Of a DNA stretch of 43,410 nucleotides, positions 17,115 through 25,455 are shown piece by piece. The notes beneath the pieces are model-generated. The model saw only the letters and a program-made list of their open reading frames with translations, did not search any database and was not told the origin of the DNA. A program made the position numbers and the translations under genes. This DNA comes from Desulfobulbaceae bacterium (GTDB lineage Bacteria > Desulfobacterota > Desulfobulbia > Desulfobulbales > Desulfocapsaceae), in assembly GCA_024636345.1 (NCBI GenBank), contig JAGXHG010000027.1, forward strand, positions 1 through 43,410, given 5' to 3'. Position 1 is the first letter of the stretch. Every line of letters begins with the position of its first letter.

Positions 17115-17181
17115 TTTGGACAATTGATTGGCTGAGGGGCATGATGTCCCTTTTAACAATAACCCTAAACGAGGAAAAAAG

Positions 17182-17730
17182 ATGAAGAAAATGATCCTGA
17201 CTGCTTCCCTGTTGCTGTCCCTTGCCATCACCCTGCCTGTTTGTGCCGAGGAGGCGCATCATCCCGATCAGGCCGCGCCCGAGGTGGCGCATAATTCCGA
17301 GAACCAGGCAGCGCCAGAGATGACACAGATGAATATGGAAAAAATGGACACCTCAGTGCAGCAGATGCAGGAAATGCGCAAAAAGATCGTAATGGAAAAA
17401 GATCCGGCAGCACAAAAGAAACTCATGCACCAGCACATGCAGATGATGCATGATGGCATGGATATGATGGGTGGCAAGGGTATGATGATGGGCGGTAAAG
17501 GTATGATGGGCCAGGAAGGCATGAAGGGTGGCAAAGGGATGATGATGGGTAACCAGGACGGCATGATGAAGGGACAGGATGCCAGTGCCATGCCCATGCC
17601 TGATCGAATGATGATGATGGAAAAAATGATGGGGAAGGACGGCATGATGGCCATGATGGAGAAAAAAATGATGATGATGCAGGAGATGATGAATGGCATG
17701 CTGATGCAGCAGAAAATGATGATGAAATAA
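17182..17730 (+). CDS. Methionine-rich exported protein (copper/silver-binding candidate), copy 1
   Basis: 182 residues from ATG 17182, with GAGGAAAAAAG just upstream. A Sec signal peptide covers about 1-22 (LLLSLAITLPVCA-EE). The mature part starts acidic and His-containing; from residue 85 on it is dominated by Met/Gly/Lys repeats such as MMGGKGMMMG and MMEKKMMMMQEMM. Dense Met clusters bind Cu(I) or Ag(I) in the oxidising periplasm. No enzyme domain is seen. It lies 67 bases after the ruined ATPase and may share its transcript. Two smaller relatives are at 29.4 and 36.3 kb. Confidence 0.8.
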   Translation: MKKMILTASLLLSLAITLPVCAEEAHHPDQAAPEVAHNSENQAAPEMTQMNMEKMDTSVQQMQEMRKKIVMEKDPAAQKKLMHQHMQMMHDGMDMMGGKGMMMGGKGMMGQEGMKGGKGMMMGNQDGMMKGQDASAMPMPDRMMMMEKMMGKDGMMAMMEKKMMMMQEMMNGMLMQQKMMMK

Positions 17731-17937
17731 TCCTGTTGTTTATAATCGATTCCCTGCTCCTGGTCAGAAAAACAATGATAACTGCTGGCCAGGTACGGGA
17801 GGGCAGTAAGGTCCCACAACCGCCGCTCTCTCTGCTCTTCTGGTGACGATTAAGTGAAAAACGTACCAACCCCACTGCCGAGTTGGCGCCGCGATATATT
17901 GTAAATGAATATTCTCATTAAAGGGAGGTGAACAGCA

Positions 17938-18156
17938 ATGATGCACTGGTTTGGCAATTACGGCACGACCATGGGATTTGGTTGGGTTTTTATGATTCTT
18001 TTCTGGGGCATGATCATTTTTATCACCCTCTCTCTATGGAAGAAAAATGATTATGGCAAGAAAGAAACAGCGGATGAGATTTTGAAAAAACGTTACGCGC
18101 GTGGCGAAATATCAAAGGAAGAGTTCGAGCGTATGAAAAAAGACATCAGCGAATGA
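17938..18156 (+). CDS. SHOCT-domain mini membrane protein, copy 1
   Basis: 72 residues with a strong AAGGGAGGTG ribosome site. One membrane span lies at about 14-35 (GWVFMILFWGMIIFITLSLW). The C-terminal SHOCT motif (short C-terminal domain) reads LKKRYARGEISKEEFERMKKDI. This small amphipathic domain is thought to mediate oligomerisation. The module recurs with a Met-rich partner at 28.8-29.7 and 35.3-36.8 kb, which suggests a role in metal or envelope stress, but the molecular job is unknown. Confidence 0.85.
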   Translation: MMHWFGNYGTTMGFGWVFMILFWGMIIFITLSLWKKNDYGKKETADEILKKRYARGEISKEEFERMKKDISE

Positions 18157-18221
18157 ATGGCAGCCTGATAAAATCCATCAATTTTTTGATGCCTAAATTC
18201 TGCATATAGATGCTAGAAAAG

Positions 18222-18292
18222 CATGAAAAAGGCAAACTCCTCAAAGGTATAACGATTAAGAAAACAACTTTGAGGAGTTTACCTTTTTCATG
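18222..18292. repeat. Long 25-bp inverted repeat (possible IS/MITE end)
   Basis: Two 25-base arms at 18222-18246 and 18268-18292 pair with a single mismatch around a 21-base loop; the inner part reads AAACTCCTCAAAG and CTTTGAGGAGTTT. There is no downstream T-run, so a standard terminator is doubtful. Immediately to the right, GTGTCCGGAA matches the tail of the insertion-sequence end at about 154-163. It may be a solo IS end or a small non-autonomous element (inference). Confidence 0.6.
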
Positions 18293-18458
18293 AGTGTCCG
18301 GAATAACAAACGTAGTGCCCGCGTGTCATCAAGAAAAATTACTATGAGTAACCATGCTAAGGGGATAACCAGTCAGGACGGTCTTGTTCCAGTCGTAAGA
18401 TTTCTTCGTAAGAAGAGATCAGCAGAATTACTTGTTAGCCAACATTAGGACATACGAT

Positions 18459-20984
18459 ATGTTTCTTCTCTTAAGAGATATTGTTACACTGGGACTGATC
18501 GGCTTTTTTTCTCTTTTGCAGACACAAGCTCAAGCAGCAACAATCGAATACGACCTTGCCATCTCGCAACAGGAACTCAACATTACGGGCAACCCCGCAT
18601 GGGGCATGACCGTCAACGGAGGCATCCCTGGACCGACCTTGCGTTTCAAGGAAGGCGATCTCGCCCGCATCCATGTCAAGAACACTATGGACGTGGACAC
18701 CTCCATCCATTGGCACGGGGTGCTCGTGCCTCCCGGCATGGACGGAGTTCCCAATATCAGCTTCCCTCCCATCAGCCCCGGCTCGACATTCACCTATGAA
18801 TTCCCCATCCGCCAGAGCGGGACGTACTGGTATCACTCCCACACCAGCCTGCAGGAACAAAGCGGCGTTTACGGCTCCATCGTTATCGAACCCAGTCAAC
18901 CAGGGAAAAAACCCGATCAGGACCATGTTGTCCTGCTCTCCGACTGGACCGATCAGGACCCGCACGAAGTAAACCGGACACTCAAGCGCGGCAGTGAATG
19001 GTTCGCCCTCGAAAAAGGCAGCGCCCAGAGCATCTTCGGCGCCGCCCGCCTCGGCATGCTCGGCGACTACTTCAAGCGTGAACTCCAGCGCATGCCGGCC
19101 ATGGATGTCGCGGACGTGGCCTATGACCGTTTCTTGGCCAACGGCAAGCCTGAATCAACGATCCCGGCCAAGCCCCATGAAATCGTGCGCTTACGGATCA
19201 TCGACGGCTCCGCCACCACCTATTTCCACCTGGAATTCTCTGGCGGGCCGATGACTATCATCGCTGCGGACGGCCAGGACGTTGAACCGGTCAAGGAGAG
19301 CCGCTTTCTCATCGCCGTTGCGGAAACCTATGACGTGCTCATCCAGGTGCCCGCCTCCGGGGTATATGAATTCAGGGCCACAGCCCACGACGGTTCGGGC
19401 TACGCATCGGTCTGGATCGGCTCCGGCGAACGCCACCCGGCCGACACTATACCCAAGCCGAACCTCTATCACGCCATGGGCGATATCGGCCTGAAACAGC
19501 TCTTTGCCCTCACCCCTGCGGGAACCATGGGGATGCCCGATCACATGATAGAGTCCGGCACCTTTGATCGTCCGGGAATGATGGCCATGGGCTCGATAGA
19601 TATGGGGTCAATAGATATGGGCTCTGAACGCGGCATGGGAAGCATGAGCCACGGAACAAAACCGCCAAAAACCGACATGGGCGTGATGGATCACACATCT
19701 CCTCCTGAAGGAGCCATGGAAATGGACGGCCACAAGGCTGCAACCGGCTCGTCTGATCATTCCGGCATGCAGGGCATGGGTTCAATGGAGATGAATGCTG
19801 CGCCCGATATGGGAACAAAGAACCACGGCGCAAATTCTTCAAAGGCTGAAGTGACAGCCATGGATCACGCGGCTTCCCCCGGCATGGAAGATGACAAGCA
19901 CTCCATGCCGATGGAGCCCCAGACCTCGCGGTTCGGCAAGAAATATGGCACCGATTTCCGTTTTCTCGCAGCCGACGTCTCTGCTTCCAAAAACCTGGCC
20001 GTTGACGGCATGGACGCAAGCCGCCCCTGGGGCCCTTACGCGCAACTGCGGGCCACCAAACCCACCACCCTTCCCGCCGGAAAATCCGTGCGGGAAATCC
20101 GCCTCACTCTTGACGGCGACATGGAACGCTACGTCTGGTTCCTCAACAACATCGCGCTTTCAGAGAGCGATTCGATTCGCATCCGCAAGGATGAGGTGGT
20201 GCGCTTTATCATGATCAACCGAACCATGATGCACCATCCCATGCACCTTCATGGCCATTTCTTCCGGGTGCTCAACGGCCAGGGCGAATTTTCTCCCCTG
20301 AAGCACACGGTCGACGTGGCCCCCATGTCAACAACCGTCTTCGAGTTTGAGGCCAACGAAGTAGGCGACTGGTTCTTCCACTGTCACCTGCTCTATCACA
20401 TGAAAGGCGGCATGGCCCGTCTCGTCCACTACGAGGAATTTACTCCCACCCCGGAAGTCGCCGCCGTTCGCCCCGCACTCTATAAGGACTCCTGGTATGC
20501 CTGGGGACAGGCCAACCTGCTCAGCAACATGGCCGAGGCCTCTCTGACCCTGGCAAATACTCGCAATATTTTTTCCCTGGACTGGGAAACAGGATGGAAA
20601 AAGGTCGAAGACACGGAATCGGAAGGGATCCTCACCTATGACCGCTATATAAACAGGTTTTTCTCTGTTTTTGCAGGAGTCGATCTGTTGGCCGAGGGAG
20701 ACGATGTTGATAAGACTCGGGGGGTGGCGGGAGTTCGCTACCTTTTGCCGCTCAATCTGGAGTCCCGCGTGTGGGGCGATACGGACGGGGGCGCGCGGTT
20801 CAGCCTGGGAAAATCCTTTGAATTGATGCCCCGTCTCACCGTATTCGGCGACGCAGAATACGACACCCATACGAAATGGGAGGGCAAGGCAGGGCTGTCC
20901 TACATGATTTCAAACTATTTTTCCCTTGTAGGTCAATGGCATTCAGATTTCGGAGTTGGCGCAGGTCTGCAAATTCGGTTTTGA
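18459..20984 (+). CDS. CopA-type multicopper oxidase fused to a CopB-like outer-membrane barrel
   Basis: 841 residues. After a signal-like segment (about 8-27) come cupredoxin domains with Cu-binding motifs HWHG (84-87) and WYHSH (124-128). A long Met/His-rich insert covers about 340-500 with repeats like GSIDMGS and MDHxxxPxGxMxM. Then HPMHLHGH (from 593) and HCHLLYHMKGGM (641-652, Met652 as type 1 axial ligand) complete the trinuclear and T1 sites. From about 670 the protein changes to a CopB-type domain (WYAWGQANLLSNMAEASL...) of alternating strands ending in F, as outer-membrane barrels do. PcoA/CopA and PcoB/CopB are usually separate genes; here the frame is continuous. Start: ATG 18459 with AGGA eight bases before. 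Confidence 0.88.
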   Translation: MFLLLRDIVTLGLIGFFSLLQTQAQAATIEYDLAISQQELNITGNPAWGMTVNGGIPGPTLRFKEGDLARIHVKNTMDVDTSIHWHGVLVPPGMDGVPNISFPPISPGSTFTYEFPIRQSGTYWYHSHTSLQEQSGVYGSIVIEPSQPGKKPDQDHVVLLSDWTDQDPHEVNRTLKRGSEWFALEKGSAQSIFGAARLGMLGDYFKRELQRMPAMDVADVAYDRFLANGKPESTIPAKPHEIVRLRIIDGSATTYFHLEFSGGPMTIIAADGQDVEPVKESRFLIAVAETYDVLIQVPASGVYEFRATAHDGSGYASVWIGSGERHPADTIPKPNLYHAMGDIGLKQLFALTPAGTMGMPDHMIESGTFDRPGMMAMGSIDMGSIDMGSERGMGSMSHGTKPPKTDMGVMDHTSPPEGAMEMDGHKAATGSSDHSGMQGMGSMEMNAAPDMGTKNHGANSSKAEVTAMDHAASPGMEDDKHSMPMEPQTSRFGKKYGTDFRFLAADVSASKNLAVDGMDASRPWGPYAQLRATKPTTLPAGKSVREIRLTLDGDMERYVWFLNNIALSESDSIRIRKDEVVRFIMINRTMMHHPMHLHGHFFRVLNGQGEFSPLKHTVDVAPMSTTVFEFEANEVGDWFFHCHLLYHMKGGMARLVHYEEFTPTPEVAAVRPALYKDSWYAWGQANLLSNMAEASLTLANTRNIFSLDWETGWKKVEDTESEGILTYDRYINRFFSVFAGVDLLAEGDDVDKTRGVAGVRYLLPLNLESRVWGDTDGGARFSLGKSFELMPRLTVFGDAEYDTHTKWEGKAGLSYMISNYFSLVGQWHSDFGVGAGLQIRF

Positions 20985-21516
20985 GGGGAAGATGAAGAGT
21001 TAATAAGGATAATTCAGCCGACTCAAAAGCAGCGCGGCTGATTAGCGTCGTTAGCTTTTCATTGGCAAGATTAACTATTTAAGTACAACTGCAAGTTAAG
21101 ATGTTTGCTGAATCCAATAGACGACAAGAAGCAGATTGGGTTGTCCGTAAATTCTGATGTTGCACCGCTTTCGTCAAAACCGCCAAGCTGGTTCAGGAAC
21201 TGCACTGTTCTTACCGGAACGGATGTTTAGGATTTGCAACTTGAAACCAGGAAACAAAAGACCATGCAAAAAAGAATAAAAAATTTTATAACGCTACGTT
21301 GTTATAAACTATCAGCGTAGGTCAGCCACAGGCTAAAAAACTGAACCTTACAGATCGATATTATATCGAGGTTGAGAAAAAAGTGGAAAAATCTTTGGGC
21401 AAAGTTGCATTTTTTTTGGGACTGTGCACAAAGAAAAAAATCTTGAGTGTCGCACGTATCATTTGAGTTCAGGTGGTGAAAAAAATTGCGGGCATATGTG
21501 AGAGGAAAGATGAGGC
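20985..21516. other. Intergenic region after the multicopper oxidase
   Basis: About 530 AT-rich bases. A stretch at 21310-21467 is open for some 50 codons (KKLNLTDRYYIEVEKKV...) but has no start codon and a stop just before it, so it may be a worn gene end. No clear terminator or promoter was found. Confidence 0.35.
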
Positions 21517-22197
21517 ATGAAACGAGTTCCTGAACCAGAACTAATGGTCGGGCTTGAGCAGGCTGAGGCGTACGCAGGGCCGCATCTGGACAGTGCCTAT
21601 TGGTTATTCATCCAGTGTTTTCGGAAGTTCTTCCCCGACATGGTGCCGGAAGACGCAATCCTTGACCTGGGGTGTGGTCCGGCTGCCATTCCTCTGCGTC
21701 TTGCTCGACTTTTTCCCAACTGTGAGATACACGGTGTCGATGGTTCGCTACAGATGCTGGAACAGGGAAGGCAAGCCGTTCGGCGAGAAGGGTTGGAGCA
21801 TCAGGTACAGTTCATTCATGGTATTCTTCCCCAGAGACTTCTTCTGCCACACAGCCGTTACGAGATGATCATTTCTAATAGCTTCCTGCACCATCTTGTT
21901 GATCCCATGGTTCTCTGGAATGCGCTCCATGCCTATGGCCGGCCAAACGCAGCAATCCTGATCGTTGACCTGGTCAGACCAGCAAGCGAGGAACAGGCCC
22001 GGGTGGTTGTGGATAACTATATGCCGGATGCACCTCTTCAGCTGCGCGAGGACATGATGCTTTCCCTGTGTGCCGGCTTTACCCTGGATGAGGTCACTTA
22101 TCAGCTGGAGAAAGCTGGTCTGGCTGAAAATCTCTGTGTGAAGATGATAAGTCCTTGTCAGTTTGCCGTTTACGGAAAGCTAAATAGAGAGCTGTGA
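21517..22197 (+). CDS. Class I SAM-dependent methyltransferase
   Basis: 226 residues. Motif I is ILDLGCGPAAIPLRLA at about 49-64, the acidic residue after strand 2 is in HGVDGS, and motif IV is MIISNSFLHHL. The rest is the Methyltransf_11/25-like fold. The SNSFLHHLVDP stretch resembles methyltransferases acting on small or lipid-like molecules, but the substrate is unknown. The U32-like gene follows after 185 bases on the same strand. This pair does not resemble the neighbouring copper genes in content and could be a tailoring pair for the polyene or an independent unit. Confidence 0.8.
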   Translation: MKRVPEPELMVGLEQAEAYAGPHLDSAYWLFIQCFRKFFPDMVPEDAILDLGCGPAAIPLRLARLFPNCEIHGVDGSLQMLEQGRQAVRREGLEHQVQFIHGILPQRLLLPHSRYEMIISNSFLHHLVDPMVLWNALHAYGRPNAAILIVDLVRPASEEQARVVVDNYMPDAPLQLREDMMLSLCAGFTLDEVTYQLEKAGLAENLCVKMISPCQFAVYGKLNREL

Positions 22198-22382
22198 CGG
22201 TCTCTTCTTCTTGCTCCCAGCCGATATCTTTTGTCTTCGCCAAGTTGCGGTTGAAAAAAAGAGTCCTCAATGGTATCCATCCATTGAAAATGCCAGCCTT
22301 TACCTGTCAGAGACCGGAGCGTCGTCCAGGATGTTGCTTCCTGTAATCAGGCTGAAATGAACTGAGTTTAAGAGGAAAATGA

Positions 22383-23576
22383 ATGAAATTGAGCGTTGCT
22401 GCAAATTGGGACCTGGGGTTACTGGAAGGGCTAAAGAAAATCCCTGAGGTGACTTCGATTTATGCAAAATTACCCTTTGACATAGTGGGCGGGGGCAGGT
22501 CCGGTAGTGTCGTGCCTTCCGTGGACTGGGATTTTGCCGAAGCCTACATTCGGGTGGCTCATGAGCAGGGGTTGTCGTTTTGCTACCTCATCAATGCACC
22601 CTGTCTCGGGAACCTGGAACAGACGAAAGAGGGCAAAAAGGAAATTCTGGCGTTCATTGAGCAGTTGGTCGCCATCAAGGTCGACAGTGTTTCCATTGCC
22701 AATCTGGCCGTCGTGACGCTAGTGCGCCGCCACTTTCCAGATCTGCGCATTCGGGGCAGTGTGTTGAGCTGGCCCACTAATCTGCCACGACTCAAATATC
22801 AGGAATCTCTCGGCGTTGATCCCTTGATCATCCCCTATAGTGAATTCAATCGTGACTTTACCATGCTGCCAAAGATCCGTTCAGGACTTTCCTGCGGTAT
22901 GCAGCTGTTTGTCAACGTTTCCTGTATCTACAACTGCCATTATCTGGCAGAACACGCCAGCAGCGTGGGACATGCATCCCAGGTGCAGAAGGGAATCCCG
23001 CCGGCGCATTCCTTCATTGATTTTTATCTCTGGCAGTGTACACGCAGGCGTCTGCTGCAGCCGGAACTTTTTTTGATGAGCCGTTGGATCCGTCCCGAGG
23101 ACCTGCATGTATACGAGGCCATGGGCTACGATGAATTTAAAATTATTGATCGCTCACGCTCCACAGCATGGCTGTTGCGAGTGACAAAGGCCTACGCGGA
23201 TCGGCAGTACAAGGGTAACCTGTTAGACATCATCTCTCTCGAGATGCTTGGTGATCCGGCTGGTTTCCACGCTGATATAGAAGATCAGGTTCGGGAGCGG
23301 ATGCGGCACTATGGCACGGAAGAACGGCAGCTGATGCTCCGCATGCTTAAATTACGACGCCGACTTCTGGAATTTGATATCTCTATCGACAATGCGGAGC
23401 TGGAGGGATTTCTGGAGGGGTTTCAGAAGATCCGCTGTGCAGAAACCTTGTGCGAAGAGTGCCGCTACTGTCACGGTTACGCCAAACGGGCAGTCCGTTT
23501 CGACCGTGATGAGGCCGATGTTTTGGCAAGGGATATCAGCGGACTCCTCGAGGATTTTTTGACCATGAAAAGCTGA
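22383..23576 (+). CDS. Peptidase U32-family Fe-S protein (UbiV/RlhA-type superfamily)
   Basis: 397 residues from ATG 22383, preceded by AGAGGA. Elements of the U32 barrel are visible: INAPCLGN near 76, a segment SVSIANLAVVTLVRRHFPDL, FVNVSCIYNCHYLAEH near 178-194, and RPEDLHVYEAMGYDEFKIIDR near 236-256. Cysteines in SCIYNC together with the C-terminal CAETLCEECRYC supply four or more ligands, as in the [4Fe-4S] U32 proteins UbiU/UbiV, RlhA and TrhP that hydroxylate or modify substrates, some without oxygen. Despite the family name, protease activity is doubtful. The substrate is unknown; the preceding methyltransferase is its likely partner. Confidence 0.75.
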   Translation: MKLSVAANWDLGLLEGLKKIPEVTSIYAKLPFDIVGGGRSGSVVPSVDWDFAEAYIRVAHEQGLSFCYLINAPCLGNLEQTKEGKKEILAFIEQLVAIKVDSVSIANLAVVTLVRRHFPDLRIRGSVLSWPTNLPRLKYQESLGVDPLIIPYSEFNRDFTMLPKIRSGLSCGMQLFVNVSCIYNCHYLAEHASSVGHASQVQKGIPPAHSFIDFYLWQCTRRRLLQPELFLMSRWIRPEDLHVYEAMGYDEFKIIDRSRSTAWLLRVTKAYADRQYKGNLLDIISLEMLGDPAGFHADIEDQVRERMRHYGTEERQLMLRMLKLRRRLLEFDISIDNAELEGFLEGFQKIRCAETLCEECRYCHGYAKRAVRFDRDEADVLARDISGLLEDFLTMKS

Positions 23577-23620
23577 AGGTTGGATAAGCTGTAGTAAGTC
23601 AGACTTAATCTGTGCTCAAG

Positions 23621-23668
23621 TTGACAATTTTGATATAAATTCTTATTATTTGACAATGACATTGACAA
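23621..23668 (+). promoter_or_regulatory. Sigma-70 promoter with overlapping palindromic operator for the Panacea/Fic pair
   Basis: A perfect -35 TTGACA at 23621-23626 and a -10 TATTAT at 23644-23649 are separated by 17 bases. Directly after lies TTGACAATG-A-CATTGACAA (23650-23668), an inverted repeat with one mismatched pair, placed over the likely transcription start. It is the right place for autorepression by an antitoxin, but repression by this Panacea protein is inference. Confidence 0.6.
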
Positions 23669-23784
23669 TATGCGATAAGTATACTAGCAATACTTGTTCG
23701 CTGTTCTAAAATGAACTGTCATTCATTAAAAGAACATGGATTGTCGGACTTAGTAACTAACTTTATATTTTTTTGTGCGAAAAA

Positions 23785-24399
23785 ATGAAAGCATTGGAAT
23801 TGGCGGAATTTATATTGGTGAGTTACCCTGGAAAGGATATTACACCCATGAAACTGCAAAAACTTGCTTTTTATGCAAAGGCGTGGACGCTTGTTGCAGG
23901 GGATTCTTTTATAGATGCTGAGTTCGAAAAATGGGATTATGGTCCAGTAAACCAGAACATTTATCATCACTATAAAAATCATGGGGCGTCTGGATTACTT
24001 GCGCCAAAGTCACATGGAGCGATAGAAGAATCGCAGGGAAAATTATTGCAATTCATTCTTGATAATTATATCGATTATTCAGCTTTCACCCTGAGCTCAA
24101 TGACTCACAATGAGGCACCTTGGGAAGAAACACCTAAAGATAAAATAATTTCTGACGCCCTGATATTAAGTTACTATTCAAAACAGCCATTTGCTAAAAA
24201 TTTTTCAAGTAATACCGATGGCGTTTTTCACGTCCTTCAGTCAAACGCATGGCATTCATTCACCCTGGACATGGAAGAAGAAGAAGCAAAGACGTTCGCG
24301 ACATATTCTTCATTTGAAGAGTTTCATAAGCTTGGTGACGATGCCAATCTTGAATTCAAGAAATTGTTGAGCGATCTTGATGGTATGATTATTAATTGA
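23785..24399 (+). CDS. Panacea-domain (DUF4065, SocA-like) antitoxin candidate
   Basis: 204 residues from ATG 23785. The N-terminal 130 residues match DUF4065/Panacea: KALELAEFIL...DITPMKLQKLAFYAKAWTLV, then FEKWDYGPVNQNIYHHYKNHG. In SocA-type and Panacea systems this domain neutralises diverse toxins, often encoded next door. A Fic-domain gene begins 35 bases after the stop. A TTG at 23773 would add four residues. The pair is clearly AT-richer than the cluster around it, which points to later acquisition. Confidence 0.8.
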   Translation: MKALELAEFILVSYPGKDITPMKLQKLAFYAKAWTLVAGDSFIDAEFEKWDYGPVNQNIYHHYKNHGASGLLAPKSHGAIEESQGKLLQFILDNYIDYSAFTLSSMTHNEAPWEETPKDKIISDALILSYYSKQPFAKNFSSNTDGVFHVLQSNAWHSFTLDMEEEEAKTFATYSSFEEFHKLGDDANLEFKKLLSDLDGMIIN

Positions 24400-24434
24400 A
24401 TCACTCCCTCGATTCACATGATAAGGAGCACTTC

Positions 24435-25061
24435 ATGCTCCTTATGCGCGATTTCCCTGTCAATGACTCACCATCTATTAGCGAAACTCTTAAAATCATA
24501 CATGCCAGGTATGATAAATTAAATTCCGACCGCTTGGTTAACGTTCTCTCCTGTGTCAGTCGTGCAGAATTCTCACGAGTTTTTTCACTTTTACCTATCA
24601 TTCTTCATAGCTATTTATTCAAGGGAATCATTTCGAATTACGACTGTTACCGTCAAGTCACAGATGTAAATAACGGAATAGTGCATTTTGGTCCAAACTC
24701 AAAGTTCAATGGCTACTCTCCTCAAAACATTGATGAAGGAGTACGGATGGCTTGTTCATCCCTTATTATTGACGATGGAAAAGCCGTGTATAATGCTGTA
24801 AAATTCTACCAGCAGTTCGTTATGGTGCACCCATTTTACGATGCAAATGGAAGGATTGGTCGATTTATTGTCGAAGTATATCTGAATTTTTATGGTATTG
24901 GTATTGTCTGGAAAAAATTATGTGCGAACACACAATGGTTGAAAAAGTTGAATAATTGCCACAAAAGATTCAACGGACGAGAATACGACCGTTACCTTGA
25001 CCTGCTTGTCGCTCACTGGAAAAAATTTGTTTTTGATGTTAAAAATGGCTTAGATATTTAG
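24435..25061 (+). CDS. Fic-domain protein (AMPylase-type toxin candidate)
   Basis: 208 residues from ATG 24435, chosen because AAGGAG lies six bases upstream; an earlier TTG at 24396 lacks one. The Fic core reads HPFYDANGRIGRF at 132-144, a match to HPFx(D/E)(G/A)NGRxxR with catalytic H132, phosphate-binding N138-G139-R140 and R143. Ala replaces the common Gly before NGR. I see no clear (S/T)xxxE(G/N) inhibitory helix in the protein. Fic toxins transfer AMP or other groups to targets such as gyrase or EF-Tu. Pairing with a Panacea protein supports a toxin-antitoxin role. Confidence 0.8.
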   Translation: MLLMRDFPVNDSPSISETLKIIHARYDKLNSDRLVNVLSCVSRAEFSRVFSLLPIILHSYLFKGIISNYDCYRQVTDVNNGIVHFGPNSKFNGYSPQNIDEGVRMACSSLIIDDGKAVYNAVKFYQQFVMVHPFYDANGRIGRFIVEVYLNFYGIGIVWKKLCANTQWLKKLNNCHKRFNGREYDRYLDLLVAHWKKFVFDVKNGLDI

Positions 25062-25455
25062 AATTTCTTTCCCTCCCTCTCCCCACAATTCTCACTGGCC
25101 ACATCCATTTTCCCAACCCCGTCTCTTTTATCCCTTCCCGGAGAAAATCCTCTATATAAATGTAAACGGCTGGCTCTGCTCGCCTAGGTATTCCCGTCCC
25201 TGCGCCAGCTCCTCGACTATGTAGATCCGGAGTATGAATATTTAGGGTCAGGTAAATTAAAACTTATGTAAGCTGCCAGAGGACACCTTTACATTTCGAA
25301 AATCTATCCCTAGTTGAGATGTCTACTGTTATACGAATGTCAGATTAAGTGTGACGGCTTTCGCCCTAGCTGTCAGATTCGATCTAAGCTTCTACAGATA
25401 AGCAAAAATTTGCAACAAACCTAGCAGGTGAGGCCTGCTGACGAGACCATCAATT
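25062..25455. other. Intergenic region between Fic and the KS-CLF gene
   Basis: Nearly 400 bases between converging genes. Apart from the hairpin at 25423-25439 no feature is evident. The mixed composition suggests the boundary of the AT-rich insertion lies here. Confidence 0.4.
25423..25439 (-). terminator. Possible terminator hairpin for the KS-CLF/ACP block
   Basis: On the minus strand AGCAGG-CCTCA-CCTGCT forms a 6-bp stem 17 bases after the ketosynthase stop, followed by AGGTTTGTTG. The T-run is weak, so this is only a candidate. Confidence 0.35.

Noticed and set aside
17361..17725. Tandem DNA repeat or CRISPR-like array
   Set aside because: The repetition is codon-level (ATG/GGC) coding for Met/Gly clusters; there are no constant repeats with unique spacers.
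17268..17819. Minus-strand frame rich in Ile/Ser/Pro
   Set aside because: Low-complexity complement of the Met-rich repeats (ATG read as CAT and its shifted frames).
21310..21467. Open frame of about 50 codons after the oxidase
   Set aside because: No start codon after an immediate upstream stop; could be a remnant but not supportable as a gene.
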